DNA from: Nageia nagi
Lineage: Eukaryota > Pinophyta
Direction: 5' to 3'
NCBI GenBank assembly: GCA_050084985.1
Contig: JBITNC010000001.1
Coordinates: 41,726,001 to 41,790,000, forward strand
Length of the DNA stretch: 64,000 nt
The notes beneath the pieces are model-generated. The model was not told the DNA's origin and made no database searches. It worked only from the letters and a program-made list of their open reading frames with translations. This document shows, piece after piece, positions 1-10,639 of this stretch. A program made the position numbers and the translations under genes. Within the stretch, counting starts at the first letter, position 1. The number at the start of each line of letters is the position of its first letter.

Positions 1-1
1 G

Positions 2-565
2 AACAATCCAGGAAAGGAACATTGGATGGCAGTGAAATGGATTCTCAAATATTTGAAAGGTACCATAAATCAAGCATTATGCTTTGGTGGTTCAAACATT
101 TCCCTACAGGGATATGTTGATGTAGATATGGCAGGTGACAAAGATAATAAGAGGAGCACTACAGGATATGTATTTACTAGTGGTGGAATAGCTGTCAGTT
201 GGGTTTCAAAAATCCAAAGTGTTGTTACACTTTCAACAACAGAAGCAGAGTATGTTGCTGCTATAGAGGCTAGTAAAGAAATGATTTGGTTACAAAGGTT
301 CATGGGTGAATTAGGTAAGGAGCATGATATGGGGATGTTATACAATGATAGCCAAAGTGCCATTCATCTTGCAAAGAACTCAGCATTTCATTCTAGGACT
401 AAACACATACAGCTCAAGTACCATTTCATACAATCAATGTTAGAAGATGGAGAGTTAAAGCTGGAAAAGATACATACTAGCCAGAATCCTACAGATATGT
501 TAACAAAAGTTGTAACTAGGGAGAAACAGAGAATATGCTTAGTTTTAATTGGTCTTCAAGGATGA
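2..565 (+). CDS. copia polyprotein, RNase H C-terminal part (partial)
   Basis: The frame is open from base 2, starting with the copia-typical NPGKEHW stretch, to a TGA at 563-565. It covers the last part of the RT/RNase H region. Recognisable blocks include YLKGT, the DADMAGD-like acidic block (here DVDMAGD), STTGYVF, STTEAEY and the DSQSAIHLAKN block with its catalytic Asp. RNase H degrades the RNA strand of the cDNA hybrid during reverse transcription in the virus-like particle. No stop or frameshift is seen over 187 codons, so this copy is better preserved than most others here. The last dozen codons do not match the usual C-terminus, which may reflect a late frameshift. The 5' part of the polyprotein is cut by the window edge. 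Confidence 0.85.
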   Translation, partial: NNPGKEHWMAVKWILKYLKGTINQALCFGGSNISLQGYVDVDMAGDKDNKRSTTGYVFTSGGIAVSWVSKIQSVVTLSTTEAEYVAAIEASKEMIWLQRFMGELGKEHDMGMLYNDSQSAIHLAKNSAFHSRTKHIQLKYHFIQSMLEDGELKLEKIHTSQNPTDMLTKVVTREKQRICLVLIGLQG

Positions 566-647
566 TGATGAAGATGAGAAACAGTTAGGTCCAAAGAGGA
601 GTCATTGTCCAGCAAATGAAGCAACGATGGAGTTGCTACAATCATTC

Positions 648-661
648 TCCAAGTGGGAGAT
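648..661 (+). other. polypurine tract of the first copia element
   Basis: CCAAGTGGGAGAT lies directly before the TGTTG that opens the LTR. AGTGGGAGAT-TGTTG is a common PPT/LTR junction in plant copia elements. It primes plus-strand DNA synthesis. Confidence 0.75.
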
Positions 662-1170
662 TGTTGTGTGTGGAGCATGATTATTCAGAGTTCTTTGTTT
701 CAGTCGGATGTATACCCCAGGAAGTTTGTACACCCCTCCATGCGGGGGGTTGCAGGGGGACTTGTAAAATTTCCTTGTAAAAGTATAGTAATTTCTAGTC
801 AATCTGGGCCATTCATTAGGCGAATGATCTGACGGTAGAACTTATGTTTAGTTTAGGGTTTTTTTTTTGCCCTAGAAGGCAACCCCTCTCTTTGTATGAG
901 GGCATTGTAATAGACGTGCAATTTGATGAGCGAGAAATAGAGACATGAGACTATGAGAGAAAATAGAGGATATTACAGCAGATCTGCTGTAGGTTGTATC
1001 TCTTCACTTTGCTGGATAATAGAAAGGAAGGACTGGCTATTCGGGGTGGACGTAGCCCAAACTGGGTGAACCACATATATTTGTGTCTCTCTTGTTTATG
1101 TGTTTTCTGTGTTTATATTTCTACAATATTTTATGTGTTCCATTCCTCTGTAATATATAATTTTATAACA
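662..1170 (+). repeat. 3' LTR (509 bp) of the first copia element
   Basis: Starts TGTT just after the PPT and ends AACA at 1170, giving a 4-bp terminal inverted repeat. The last 130 bp hold the R/U5-type stretch seen in many plant copia LTRs (GGGTGGACGTAGCC followed by GGTGAACCACAT). The second LTR is outside the window, so divergence cannot be measured. Confidence 0.75.
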
Positions 1171-1282
1171 CTAAGATGGGGGTAATTAATCATATGGACA
1201 CATGGAGAGCTAACCCTAGTCACATTCTTCTGTAGCTTAAAACACTTGAAGTGATCGGTTTTCTCTTTCAAAAAGAGATGTC

Positions 1283-4200
1283 ATGATTGACCAAGGCCTA
1301 ACATATTATGTGCCCTATGATACCTTTACTTTCCCCAAGCTCTTATACTCTTTGGCACATAAGCATCATCAAAAAAGTTATCAAATAGGAATATTCAAAA
1401 GACTGAAGAGGGAGATACATCTAAACCTATGTTTGAAGCAGTACTGGATTACTCTCCTGACTCCATCATCCAAGAATTTGCTATTTCAATAGATTGGACC
1501 TTCCATGACAAGAAATAAATAGATTTGAAAAAGGAGAAGCATGATTTTTATATCAATCAAGATGAAATGTTGAGCTAGATTAGTGGAAGATACCAATATA
1601 GTAGAAAACTCAAACTCTTACCAAGCTACCAGATAGCTCTTTTTAAAAAAAGAAGGATAGAAAAGTGTTGTAGGCATTGGTGGTTATCTTGGGAAAGAAG
1701 ACCCAAATTGAAGCAGATGAAGCCATGATGCATATGGCTTATAACATTTTAGAGGCTCACATCTACTATGACTTCCCAACTTTTATAACTGGAGAAATTA
1801 AGAGGTGTCTATTTAAAATTGAGAAGTCAAATTTCAAACATTCCTCGTATCTTTGATGGCTCTTTACCCATCAAAATTTGGATAAACTCATAAAGGTAGG
1901 GCTCCCAGTTGAGTTGACTAGTTCCAATGCTTCATCGATACCAATTTTGACTAAGTTGCATAGATCCTAATATGAATTCATGGATAAGTTCTATGCAATA
2001 GCAATGAAAATTTTGACTAGAAAACTCCCCAGCAAACTATACAAAAGTAAAATGAGGGAGCTACAAGGAGGAAATAAAATCAATGACTCATACTTCCTAA
2101 AAAGTCACATCATGATAATCAGGTATGGGTATTTTGAGAGACCCTTCTTATTACCTAAATATGTAACCCCCCAGTTATACTCAATAGAGATGGGAAGACA
2201 AATTTGTGCTATAAAGAGCAAGTATGGATCTAGGGGTAACTTTAAATCTATTGTAGATATAGTAGCTTCTACTGAGAATTTGACTCTTTTAGAGATAGGA
2301 TGTAAAGATAGTATAGCCTAATTCATTGTATAGAATTTCAAGTTAGATAAGGTGGAAGCTACATGGATGTATGACCCATCAGGAGAGATGACCTAGATAA
2401 TAAGGTCAAGTAAAAAATGTCTAGCATTTATCCATGATAGTAGGCCCAACATAGAATATTTTGTAAATAAAATTGAGAAAAAAGCATACATGTACCCAAA
2501 TTGGGAATTTATACCCCTAAATAAGGCCTGGATGGCCCTTGAAGGAATAAGAAAATATAGGAACTGGAAAAATAAGAGATAATATTTTATCATCAAACCA
2601 AAGGTCCTCACCCAATTAGCATATCTTGGTGGGGTACCAATAAAATTCATTATTTTACAAAATTCAGATTTGAATACACTACAAAAATTCACTACATTGA
2701 GAGTGAATTATTTGAAAATTTTTAATATGATAAGTACTGGGAGGTAAAGTATAGCAAAGATCCCTTACCAGAATTGGGACAACCCCTTCCTCCTCATTTT
2801 CAAGGAAAACCTGTTATAAGAGCAAAGCCAGTACAGATAGGATAACCATATAGCATGGTTGAAGTTCTAAAGAAAGAAGAATAGGACCCTTCAGACACTA
2901 CCACCTCTTCCCAAGAGCCTTCTCCAAAAAAGAAAAAGAAAATGCAAACTCTTGCTTAAAAATAGCAGATACTAGAGAAGGAACAGAAGCCTGCAAAGAA
3001 GCCCCATTCCACTACAATAAGGTCACAGTCATAAATGATTATACCTTCACCTTCAAAGGTAACAGAATAAGTTTTTGATACAGAAGAGTTTAGGGAGCCT
3101 TAGGATACAAATATTGGTATTGCATAAGAAGCTCAAGCATAAGAACAAACACAAACCTCAAAAGAGAAGCAAAGCCAAATTCAAAGAGGCAAGGGAAGCG
3201 TGCTTAAAGGTAGTGGATCTATAGCAACTGCACCTAGAGGAGGATCAAGAGATGATGATGATGATCACAAGTTCAGGAAAAAGAAAGACTCTGGCCCAAT
3301 GGATAAGCCTAAAGATAAAGATAAAGACATGAAAGAGGTAGAGTCAGAACTAGAACCTCAAGACTTAACATCTCCTTGGTAGACACAATATATTTAGCAA
3401 GTTAAGACACCTATTTTAGGCAGAATTGTTACTTCCCATTCTTTAATTCCTATAGCCTCGTAAGAGGAAATAAAGTCAATTTTTTTTACATAAATTATAG
3501 AGCCCATTGATTGGGCAACTTTTGTTAATAAGTCTCTTGTGCTTCCTGAGCAACAGTCAAGAATTTTGAGCAAAGTAACAGAGATGGAAGATATTAAAAT
3601 AGCATAGATGCCTTTCAAATAAGGGTAGCTAGATATTACTTCCACAACCATAATAGATGTGAATAAATAAAGTACATCGATAATTGACTAGTTCAGATTT
3701 CTTGTAAATACTTCAATGGTAACCAACAAGAGTCTTCAAGCAATGGAGACCAAGATACAAAAATTAAATAAGAAAATAAATTAGTATAAGAAAGACTGCT
3801 CCCTTAAAGATAAAATAGTGGTTGGGTTGCAAAATAAAAATAAAAAATTAATTACAAGGCTTGATAAATAAAAATTAGAGTTTGAAAAGAGCATAACAAC
3901 AACAAAAGTTGAGCTTGATGTTGTAAATCAAATAAGAGAAGATCTCAAAGCTCAAGATGCAATTATTGATGCTCAAAAGGTCAAGCAGGTTAAAGCTAAG
4001 CTACAAACTACAATTGTAACAAATAAAGTTCTATTTGATGATAATGCAAAGTTGTTATTGCTCATGAAAAATTTCAAAAAATCTTTAGTGGAGCAATTGG
4101 AAGATAGAATGGTAACATTATCACACTTGAATCTGCTGAAGGAAGAAACTATACAAGCCATCAAGGAGTTCTATGCTCAAAATGCTCTCCATAAGCTAGC

Positions 4201-4842
4201 TTTGGATACACCCAAAGTAATATTAGAAAGGATGCAGGACCATTTGAGAATCTTAACTAAAAAAGGAAATAGTAACGATCTCTTCCAAGCCAAAATAGTT
4301 GTATTAGAAGAGGATCTGAGATATTTGTGAACTTTAAAATTTGGTGTTCAACATTGAGATAAATAAGCACCAGCTCATAATAGAGATGGGATTTAGTAAA
4401 AAATTATTTAATTCTTTGATTGAGATGAAGGATCCCAAATTATGGGAAGAATACAATGTATAGGGTAGTGCTACAAATTGGGTATCCAATACCATTCAGT
4501 TCCTTGAACAATCTTTTTTTGAGAAATAAATCTCAAACTTGCAACAAATAAATGAGTTGGCTCATGAGGCCATTACAAAATTTTTATATGCTAAAAGGTT
4601 GAATAGTGTTCTGATAAGGTTTAAAGCAGATACAAAGAAGATTAAGGCATTCCCTATCTTATCATAAGTTTATTATAAAGATCTAAGTGATCTAAATAAA
4701 AAGATGTAGCAATTCCTCCCTCTAGACCTGATGGTAGTAGTTGAGACCTCAACCAGGTCCATTTTTGGACAAGCCATTAGAAGTAATAGTTAAAAGGTTC
4801 TATTCTCTAGTAGACAGAGACTCCAAAGAGCCACCAGAAGAT
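1283..4842 (+). pseudogene. decayed long ORF of unknown function, probably a retroelement 3' accessory ORF
   Basis: A large coding region is readable through many stops. Fragments are open at 1283-1492, 1980-2321, 3200-3382 and 4052-4330. From about 2695 to 4330 one frame runs about 545 codons without a frameshift. It is broken by about 21 TAA/TAG codons and no TGA until 4328. The protein has a charged D/K-rich linker with an Asp run near 3252, a Lys-rich patch near 2930, and then a long Lys/Glu/Gln-rich stretch (3720-4320) that looks like a coiled coil. I do not recognise a family. It sits on the same strand as, and just before, an LTR-like block, so I infer a sense ORF between integrase and 3' LTR of a gypsy element. 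A host origin is not excluded. Confidence 0.5.
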
Positions 4843-5069
4843 TGTATTCTTTTAGAATTACACTCTAAATTAGGGTAATTCTATTATTCTTTAGTCTTCG
4901 AGAGTTGAGAGAACTCAAGAGTTATGTCATCTTCTTCAAGATACCTAGGAGAATTGTAAAAAATACCCAAGAATCATGTACATAAGACTATTCAAGAATT
5001 ATATTTATTGTCTTAGGATCTCTAAAAAATTATTTACACAAGTGTCCAAGACTTGCACAAATTCAAAGC

Positions 5070-5650
5070 CAAATTTTTGAAGAACATCAATAGAGCCTAA
5101 TGATTCTAAGATATGATGTCACTTTTTTAATCGAAATCAATGGTTCTCGAAGCAAGTAATGGCAGGTGCAAATTTTTGAAGAATATCAATAGAGCCCACT
5201 GATTCTGAGACATGATGTCACATTTTTTTTATTAAAAGTAGCAAGTCCTAGAGCAAGCAATGGCAGGTGTAGATTTTTAAAGAATATCAATAGAGCCCAT
5301 CGATTCTGAGACATGACATCACTTTTTTGATTGAAATTAGTGGATCCTAGAGCAAGCAATGGTAGGTGTAGATTTTTGAATAATATCAATAGATCCCACT
5401 AATTCTAAGACATGATGTCACTTTTTTTTATCAAAATCAACGAGTCCCAAAGCAAGCAATGGTGAGTGTAGATTTTTAAAGAATATCAATAGACCCCGTT
5501 GATTCTAAGAGATGATGTCACATTTTTTGATGAAAATTAGTAGGTCCTAATAGAATCAAAACATCAATAGAACCCATCAATTTTGAGAGATGATGTCATG
5601 ATTTTTGGCTAAAGTTAGCGGGTCTTGGAGAACTAGATCATCAATAGAGC
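5070..5650 (+). repeat. tandem array, about 100-bp unit, six copies
   Basis: Units begin with (T/C)GATTCT-like sequence at 5101, 5200, 5301, 5400, 5500 and 5578 (spacing 99, 101, 99, 100 and 78). Each carries TGATGTCA or TGACATCA followed by a T-run, then AGCAAGCAATGG and AATATCAATAGAGCCC. The last unit is shortened and most diverged. The array lies in the upstream half of the LTR-like block, where enhancer repeats are common. Confidence 0.85.
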
Positions 5651-6212
5651 TTGGACAAAAAACATAGAACCTACCAAGTAAATATAAGAGTAATGCATAA
5701 GAAGGAACACCTGGGTCCATTTCATCTTAAGTGTTTAACCCTCGAGGCCCTGTTAATGTGTCAACATTGACTCATTGCCACATAATAGTGGTAGTTCTTC
5801 TTGAACCAAGTTAACATAATGTCTATCAACCACCATTACTCTAATTATTGACATCTATAATAGAGATCATAAAGATTGCAGAGAAGTAGATAGTAGCTAA
5901 CAGAGAATAATACCAAATCATACTAATCAATGTGCAATCACATAATTACTCAATCAGCTATAGTGCTATCTTCGATTAGCTACAGGGTTGAACAAGGAGC
6001 AGTCAATGACATGTCAGAAAGATTACAACTCTATGGACATGGTTGTTTAGAAATTGCAAATTCCTAGATAGTCATGTTGATTAGTACTTATTCACTATGT
6101 AATATAGCATAATTGTAGCATTTATGTAAATATTGTTATTTTAGTTATTTCATTCAATGCTAGAAATTATGTATATTAATGAAACCCAACCACCCAAAAA
6201 GGGAGGAAGTTG

Positions 6213-6220
6213 TATAAATA
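6213..6220 (+). promoter_or_regulatory. TATA-like box of the LTR-like block
   Basis: TATAAATA preceded by a GGGAGGAAGT stretch, in a position suitable for U3 of an LTR. Promoter activity is inference. Confidence 0.35.
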
Positions 6221-6819
6221 GCTAGTTTTTAGAAATTAGAAAGGTCAAACATTTTAGCAAATTTGCCCAAATCTGTAAGAGCTATTCACATATGATAATA
6301 CAAATAGATAATGCTTTTCCCTCTAGCAAAAAAGTGGCTATTATTGCTTTTGTGAATGTTATGTGTGAAATGTTTTCTTCAAATTATGGCTATGTATTAT
6401 GAGACCCCAAGTGCGAGTGTTGTCTGTACTGCAATGCTTGGGTTGTAAATTTTATATTTTAGCTATTTTTATTTATATATCTCTTTCTTGTAACTCTTTA
6501 TCCTTTTATTCCTTTCCTATTACTTTTAACCTTGAATATAGATAGGAACTGGCCTATAAGTCAGAGATTGAGCAGAAAATCAACATGAGTGCATCCCCAC
6601 CACTTTTTGCTTTTTCAAAGAACCTACCATTGCAGGCAGTAGAGAACACAACTAGACCAAACCCTTTAAGGTTACACTATATCAATCAATAGTAACTATT
6701 GTAATAAACTATCAAAAAGTGACAAACTATCTTTTTTGTGCTTGTACAATTAGACTAAAAGTAATAAGTTAGTCGCATCTACCCTATGTTTTGAAATGAT
6801 GCAATTATACTAGTCAAGA

Positions 6820-7230
6820 TGTAGTAAGTTGGTAAAAACATGCTTGTAATACTTAGTCAAATATAGAAAAAATATGTGGTTCTAAAGTGTTGCATCTTAT
6901 TTTGAAACTATAGACCATATTTGAATCATTTGAGCATAATTAAAACTGTATACCATATTTGAAACTTTTGAGTATAATTGAAATTATAGACCATATTTGA
7001 ATCATTTGAGAATAATTGAAACTATAGTGCATAATGTTTATGTCCAAAATCAAGTCCCAAAAGCTAATGTGACTCTACCAACCCATAAGTGGTAAGTTGG
7101 TAAAATCAAGCTTGTAATACTTAGCCAAACATAGAAAAAACATGTACATGGTTCCTAAGTATTGCATCTTATGTTGAAGCTATAGATCATATTTGGATCA
7201 TTTGAGCATAATTGAAATAGTAGTGCATAA
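6820..7230. repeat. dispersed repeat shared with 38.16-38.70 kb, apparently PPR-gene derived
   Basis: Two diverged copies (about 6825-7075 and 7085-7230) share a block reading AAACATGCTTGTAATACTTAG and a second block reading CATATTTGAATCATTTGAG. Both blocks, in the same order, recur at 38170-38700 inside the decayed PPR region. Read on the minus strand at 38 kb, the block is consistent with the end of a PPR repeat tract. Coding potential here is lost. Confidence 0.6.
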
Positions 7231-7258
7231 TATTCATATTATATGTTAGTGCATTGAG

Positions 7259-7486
7259 ATCATTTCATATCATATGGTGCACTTGGATCATTTCATATCG
7301 CATGTTGGTGCATTGAGATCATTTCATATCATATGGTGCACTTTGATAATTTCATATCATATGTTGGTACATTGAGATAATTTTATATCATATGGGACAT
7401 TTTTATCATTTCATATCATATTAATGGTGCATTGAAATCATTTCATATCATATGGTGCACTTAGATCATTTCATATCCATGGACTA
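7259..7486 (+). repeat. tandem array with alternating 28- and 31-bp monomers
   Basis: ATCATTTCATATCATATG-type monomers start at 7259, 7287, 7318, 7346, 7377, 7405, 7437 and 7465. Spacing alternates 28, 31, 28, 31, 28, 32, 28. One monomer type contains GGTGCACTT and the other TTGGTGCATTGAG, so the true unit is a dimer of about 59 bp. Copia-1 is inserted 24 bp downstream. Confidence 0.85.
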
Positions 7487-7504
7487 TGTCACTCTTGATG
7501 GGTG

Positions 7505-7509
7505 ATTAG
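7505..7509 (+). other. target site duplication, left copy (ATTAG)
   Basis: ATTAG immediately before the 5' LTR matches ATTAG at 16544-16548 immediately after the 3' LTR. Confidence 0.92.
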
Positions 7510-7555
7510 TGTTAGAATTTGTAATGAAATATTGCGAATATCTAAACTCCTTGTA

Positions 7556-7609
7556 AATTCAATTAATCACTTAAAGGATATGTAGATACCTTAAGGGATT
7601 AATTGAATT
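7556..7609 (+). promoter_or_regulatory. inverted repeat in U3 of the copia-1 LTR
   Basis: Arms 7556-7574 and 7591-7609 pair over 19 bp with one mismatch, leaving a 16-nt loop that contains AGATACC. The same site is a hairpin in the copia-2 LTR, where the arms have grown to 95 bp. It is also present in the 3' LTR at the equivalent offset. Confidence 0.75.
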
Positions 7610-7734
7610 CTTTATTATGTGTGGACTTTGACCTTACCATGGAGTTAGTTGGTAGGTTAAAGTTAGGTCATACATTTATTGTAACCCTAACCTTACCCTT
7701 GGGTTAAAGGGAGGTTAGGGAGGTGCTCTCAAGC

Positions 7735-7742
7735 TATAAATA
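7735..7742 (+). promoter_or_regulatory. TATA box of the copia-1 5' LTR
   Basis: TATAAATA in AAGC-TATAAATA-GAGG. It is repeated at 16290-16297 in the 3' LTR. Transcription would start about 30 bp downstream, defining R. Confidence 0.65.
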
Positions 7743-7990
7743 GAGGGCCTCTACTCTTGTAACATAACTAAATTTTTGGAGTAAGATTACTCTACTAGTT
7801 TGTGTAGGAGAGAAACAGAATTGTAGTAAGAGGTGCATAGATTGAGAATTGAGAACTAGTTGTGGATGTACTCCCAAGGAGGGAGGAACCACATTATATT
7901 TGTGTTATCTTGTGTGAATGGTGTTATGTTGAATGATTGAGTTTCCTAGTCTTGGACCTTGAGAATTAGATTAGGTCTAATTCCTTCAAT

Positions 7991-8004
7991 TGGTATCAGA
8001 GCTT
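7991..8004 (+). other. primer binding site, initiator tRNA-Met type
   Basis: TGGTATCAGAGCTT, two bases after the LTR, is the complement of the 3' end of plant initiator tRNA-Met, the usual copia primer. Confidence 0.92.
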
Positions 8005-8570
8005 GGTGTGGAAGCTCTTCTTCAACATCTTGAAGGTCTTCATTCCTCATCTTACACCCCATTGGTGAGGTAAAACTAAGAGAAGGTATAAATTTTCTCC
8101 TCATTTGGTTATCTTATGGATTATTGCATTAGGTACTAACATATTTTATGAGATATTGGACCTTATTTTTTGCAAAATATGATCAAAATAGCAATAATAT
8201 GTTATAGTTAAACTTGATTTGTTCTTATGACACTAACACATTTTGAACTATGTGTTAACTTTTTTGTTATTTGCAAAATATGGGTAATTTGTTTTTACTA
8301 TCCTCTAGTAAACATGTTAAATTTAAGAGGTTAGTATATAGAAATAACATATTGTAAGCCATTTATTAAAAAGGGTGTATTTTCTTTAATATATATATGA
8401 TGAGAGCAATACAAAATGATTTTACAATCATTTTTTTTAATTATTGCAAATAGCCTTTTTTAATTACATATCTCATAATAGCTATTTCATAGCTTGAAAA
8501 AGGGGAAAGGTATTTAAAAATAATCAAATAAGAAATTTTTTTTTGGTACAATATATTTGCATGATTCATT

Positions 8571-8690
8571 GCCTTGAATATACTCGAAGGATATGCACAA
8601 AACGGATACGTTGAAAGGGTCTGTGAATTGTTTAATAGAATGCCTCGTCGAAATGTAGTCTTATGGACTGCAATGGTGGTGCACTCCCTT
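8571..8690 (+). pseudogene. captured PPR gene fragment in the copia-1 leader
   Basis: About 36 codons read as one PPR repeat pair of the plant PLS type. The run GYAQNGYVERVCELFNRMP is followed by a VVLWTAMV tail, matching the usual pattern of GYAQNG...A.ELF..MP..NVVSWTAMI. Plant PLS-type PPR proteins bind organelle RNA. There is no start or continuation, so it is a fragment and non-functional. It lies in the CpG-richer island that differs from the rest of the element, which suggests acquisition from host DNA. Confidence 0.7.
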
Positions 8691-9241
8691 TATCTGCATA
8701 GATTCTGAAGGTTTGATATCTAATAATCATACGCCCTTAGAGAGTTTTTACGTAGGAGACAACAGTAAGTCTTACAGTGTGAAATATGATAATTTTCAAT
8801 AGTGAACGCAGAGGAAAAATACTTATTTAACACCTAGCATAACGATGAGATAGGGAACGAACTAAAGGTAATACAATCTTGGTATTTCTTATCTTCCTTT
8901 CTCCAAATGATGCCACATTGTTTCAAGGTGACTCAAGGTCTATACATCGTGAGCCATTGTGAGGCTTACACGGTAGACATCATGATGTTATTTTGTTTAC
9001 TTGGCGTTCACACAGAAGATATTAAGAATTTAAGATGTTCCTTTACTAAAAAAATAAAAAATCAAGTAGAGCCACACAACTTAACATCGCAGACTCACCC
9101 CTCTCTCTTTCTCCAGCCCTCCGAGCCTCCATTATCTCCCCACGCTCCAGTGCTCACACGCTATTTACTCCTCTTCGACCGTAGTCACCCCTCATGCGTT
9201 GTACAAAGACAAGAATTCAAAGCTTATGCACTTATAATTTG

Positions 9242-9515
9242 AAATGGAAATGTAAAAGCGAGGGAGGATTGATTGAGAATGTAATCTGCATTGGGCTTTG
9301 TGGTATAATGAGTGTGGCCCTCTTGCTTGGCTCCTATCCAGTTCCAGCCATGGGAATGGAGATGGAGATGACACAACCAGTGACTATTACCTTTCTGACC
9401 TCCAAAGCTCCTGAGGTGAATACAATATAGAGAACATTGATAGAAGCATGGGGAGTGGTTCATGAACCATTTGTAGATCCTCATGCATAGCAACAGTGCT
9501 CTCGATCAACAGCCA
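9242..9515 (+). pseudogene. captured host-gene fragment, possibly a C-terminal processing peptidase N-region
   Basis: A readable frame contains a hydrophobic, targeting-like segment (VICIGLCGIMSVALLLGSY). Downstream, after a TAG at 9428, comes LIEAWGVVHEPFVDP, then another TAG at Gln. The EAWG...FVDP pattern resembles the start of the mature domain of plant chloroplast C-terminal processing peptidases (family S41). The hydrophobic part would fit a thylakoid transfer signal. Only this short part is present, with no catalytic Ser/Lys. The family call is tentative; a fragment of some host gene is more certain, because the surrounding DNA is CpG-richer than the element. Confidence 0.4.
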
Positions 9516-10639
9516 TCTGGCTGCCCCACACGACTTACCACTCCTACACTAGGCCACCTTCACCTCCCTTCTACTCCCATGGTCTTTTTCCATTTTTTTT
9601 CCACACATAGTTGTTGAGCATTTAATGTTTTTTACCAACTAAGGAGGGGTTTGATTTTTTATGTCCTTGTTTAATTACTCCTAAGAGGCAACGTATATTC
9701 CTTCTTGGTAAGGGAAGGGTAGCCATTACTATTTTACCTATGTGCATTTATTTTTGTTTACTTGGAATGCTTTGGTAAAAGTAGCATTAAATATGCATGT
9801 AGTAGGGGTATGGGTCTCCTCTTTCTCTATTTAATTCTTGGAGACTTGGAAAGTAGTGAATATTTTTGCTTATTTCTACAATAATGTCAAAAATACTATT
9901 TTTTAAGTTAAACTTTGCTTACCTTTTTAAAAAGATGCTTAGAATAATTTTTAATATTGCATTTACTAAGGTGCACATAGAATGTCAATCTCTTAGCATT
10001 TTTTTTCTCTAAGTATGGTAATTTACTTAGGCAAAACATTTTTTAGTAAAAATTTGCTAAGGTAATCTAAGTATGCTATCTTTGAAGGATAAATATTTAA
10101 GTTAAGTATGCTATTTTTTAAGTAAACAAAAGAATTTTTTTTTTAAATATAAATGCATACTTAAAAGACAATTTTTAGCATACAAGTTTTTAGGGATAAA
10201 ACTTTAAGTAAAAAGGGGGGAATTTGTATAATTTTTACTTAAAACTTTATCTAGATCTTGCATGCTAAATTTGTAATGCATGCCTCTTAATCTTGTTTGA
10301 GGAATAAAGCATACTTAGTACTTAAAATTTTAAGTTAAATAATGCATGATGCATGTTTATTACTTAATTTTTAAGTCATGGAATAATGCATGTTTAAGTT
10401 ATGGATTAATGCTAAGTAGGACTTAGCCTTTTTTTAAAAATTCATTAAAGTGATTGAATGAATTTATGAAATTGAGCAAAGTATGCAAAATGTAAAAATG
10501 TCCTTTAGGGGTTAGTACAAAACCCATTGGACACTTATATTTCAAGTTCGTGTGGATGATGTATTACTTTACTTTATATTTTTGCATAATTACTTTATAC
10601 TTGCAAAATGCAAAATATTGAAAGTAACCCCTAAAATGA

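Larger units (their letters stand above)
1..1170 (+). mobile_element. 3' end of a Ty1/copia retrotransposon (5' part outside window)
   Basis: Contains the RNase H end of a copia polyprotein, a short 3' untranslated stretch, a purine-rich PPT and a complete 3' LTR. The order and the PPT are those of plant copia elements. The element stops at 1170. The next five bases, CTAAG, would be the right-hand target duplication; the left copy lies outside the window and cannot be checked. It appears to be inserted next to the decayed ORF that follows. Confidence 0.85.
4843..6694 (+). repeat. LTR-like block, probably 3' LTR of a gypsy element related to gypsy-3
   Basis: It starts TGTATTC after a moderately purine-rich stretch. 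It contains a tandem array, a TATA-like box (TATAAATA, 6213-6220) and a pyrimidine-rich tail with AGGAACTGGCCT followed by ATCAATCAATAGTA. The same tail order (AAGGAACTGGCCT ... TTAATCAATAGTA) closes the LTR of gypsy-3 near 59270-59373. Both also carry arrays of TGAYRTCA-type motifs. Sequence similarity stops near 6694, where gypsy-3 continues into its primer site; this fits a 3' LTR. Both boundaries are approximate. Confidence 0.45.
7510..7988 (+). repeat. 5' LTR of copia-1 (479 bp)
   Basis: Begins TGTTAG and ends TTCA two bases before the primer site. The 3' LTR has the same length, with about nine substitutions seen by eye (about 1.9%). U3 holds a 19-bp-stem inverted repeat (7556-7574 with 7591-7609, one mismatch) and a TATA box (7735-7742). 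Confidence 0.93.

Noticed and set aside
1283-4330. A nuclear genetic code with TAA/TAG read as glutamine
   Set aside because: Most Gln positions still use CAA/CAG, gypsy-3 shows TGA at Arg positions, protein families are those of land plants with the standard code, and C-to-T decay explains the pattern.
5186-5389. A minus-strand 67-codon frame
   Set aside because: It is a by-product of the 100-bp tandem array and repeats itself.
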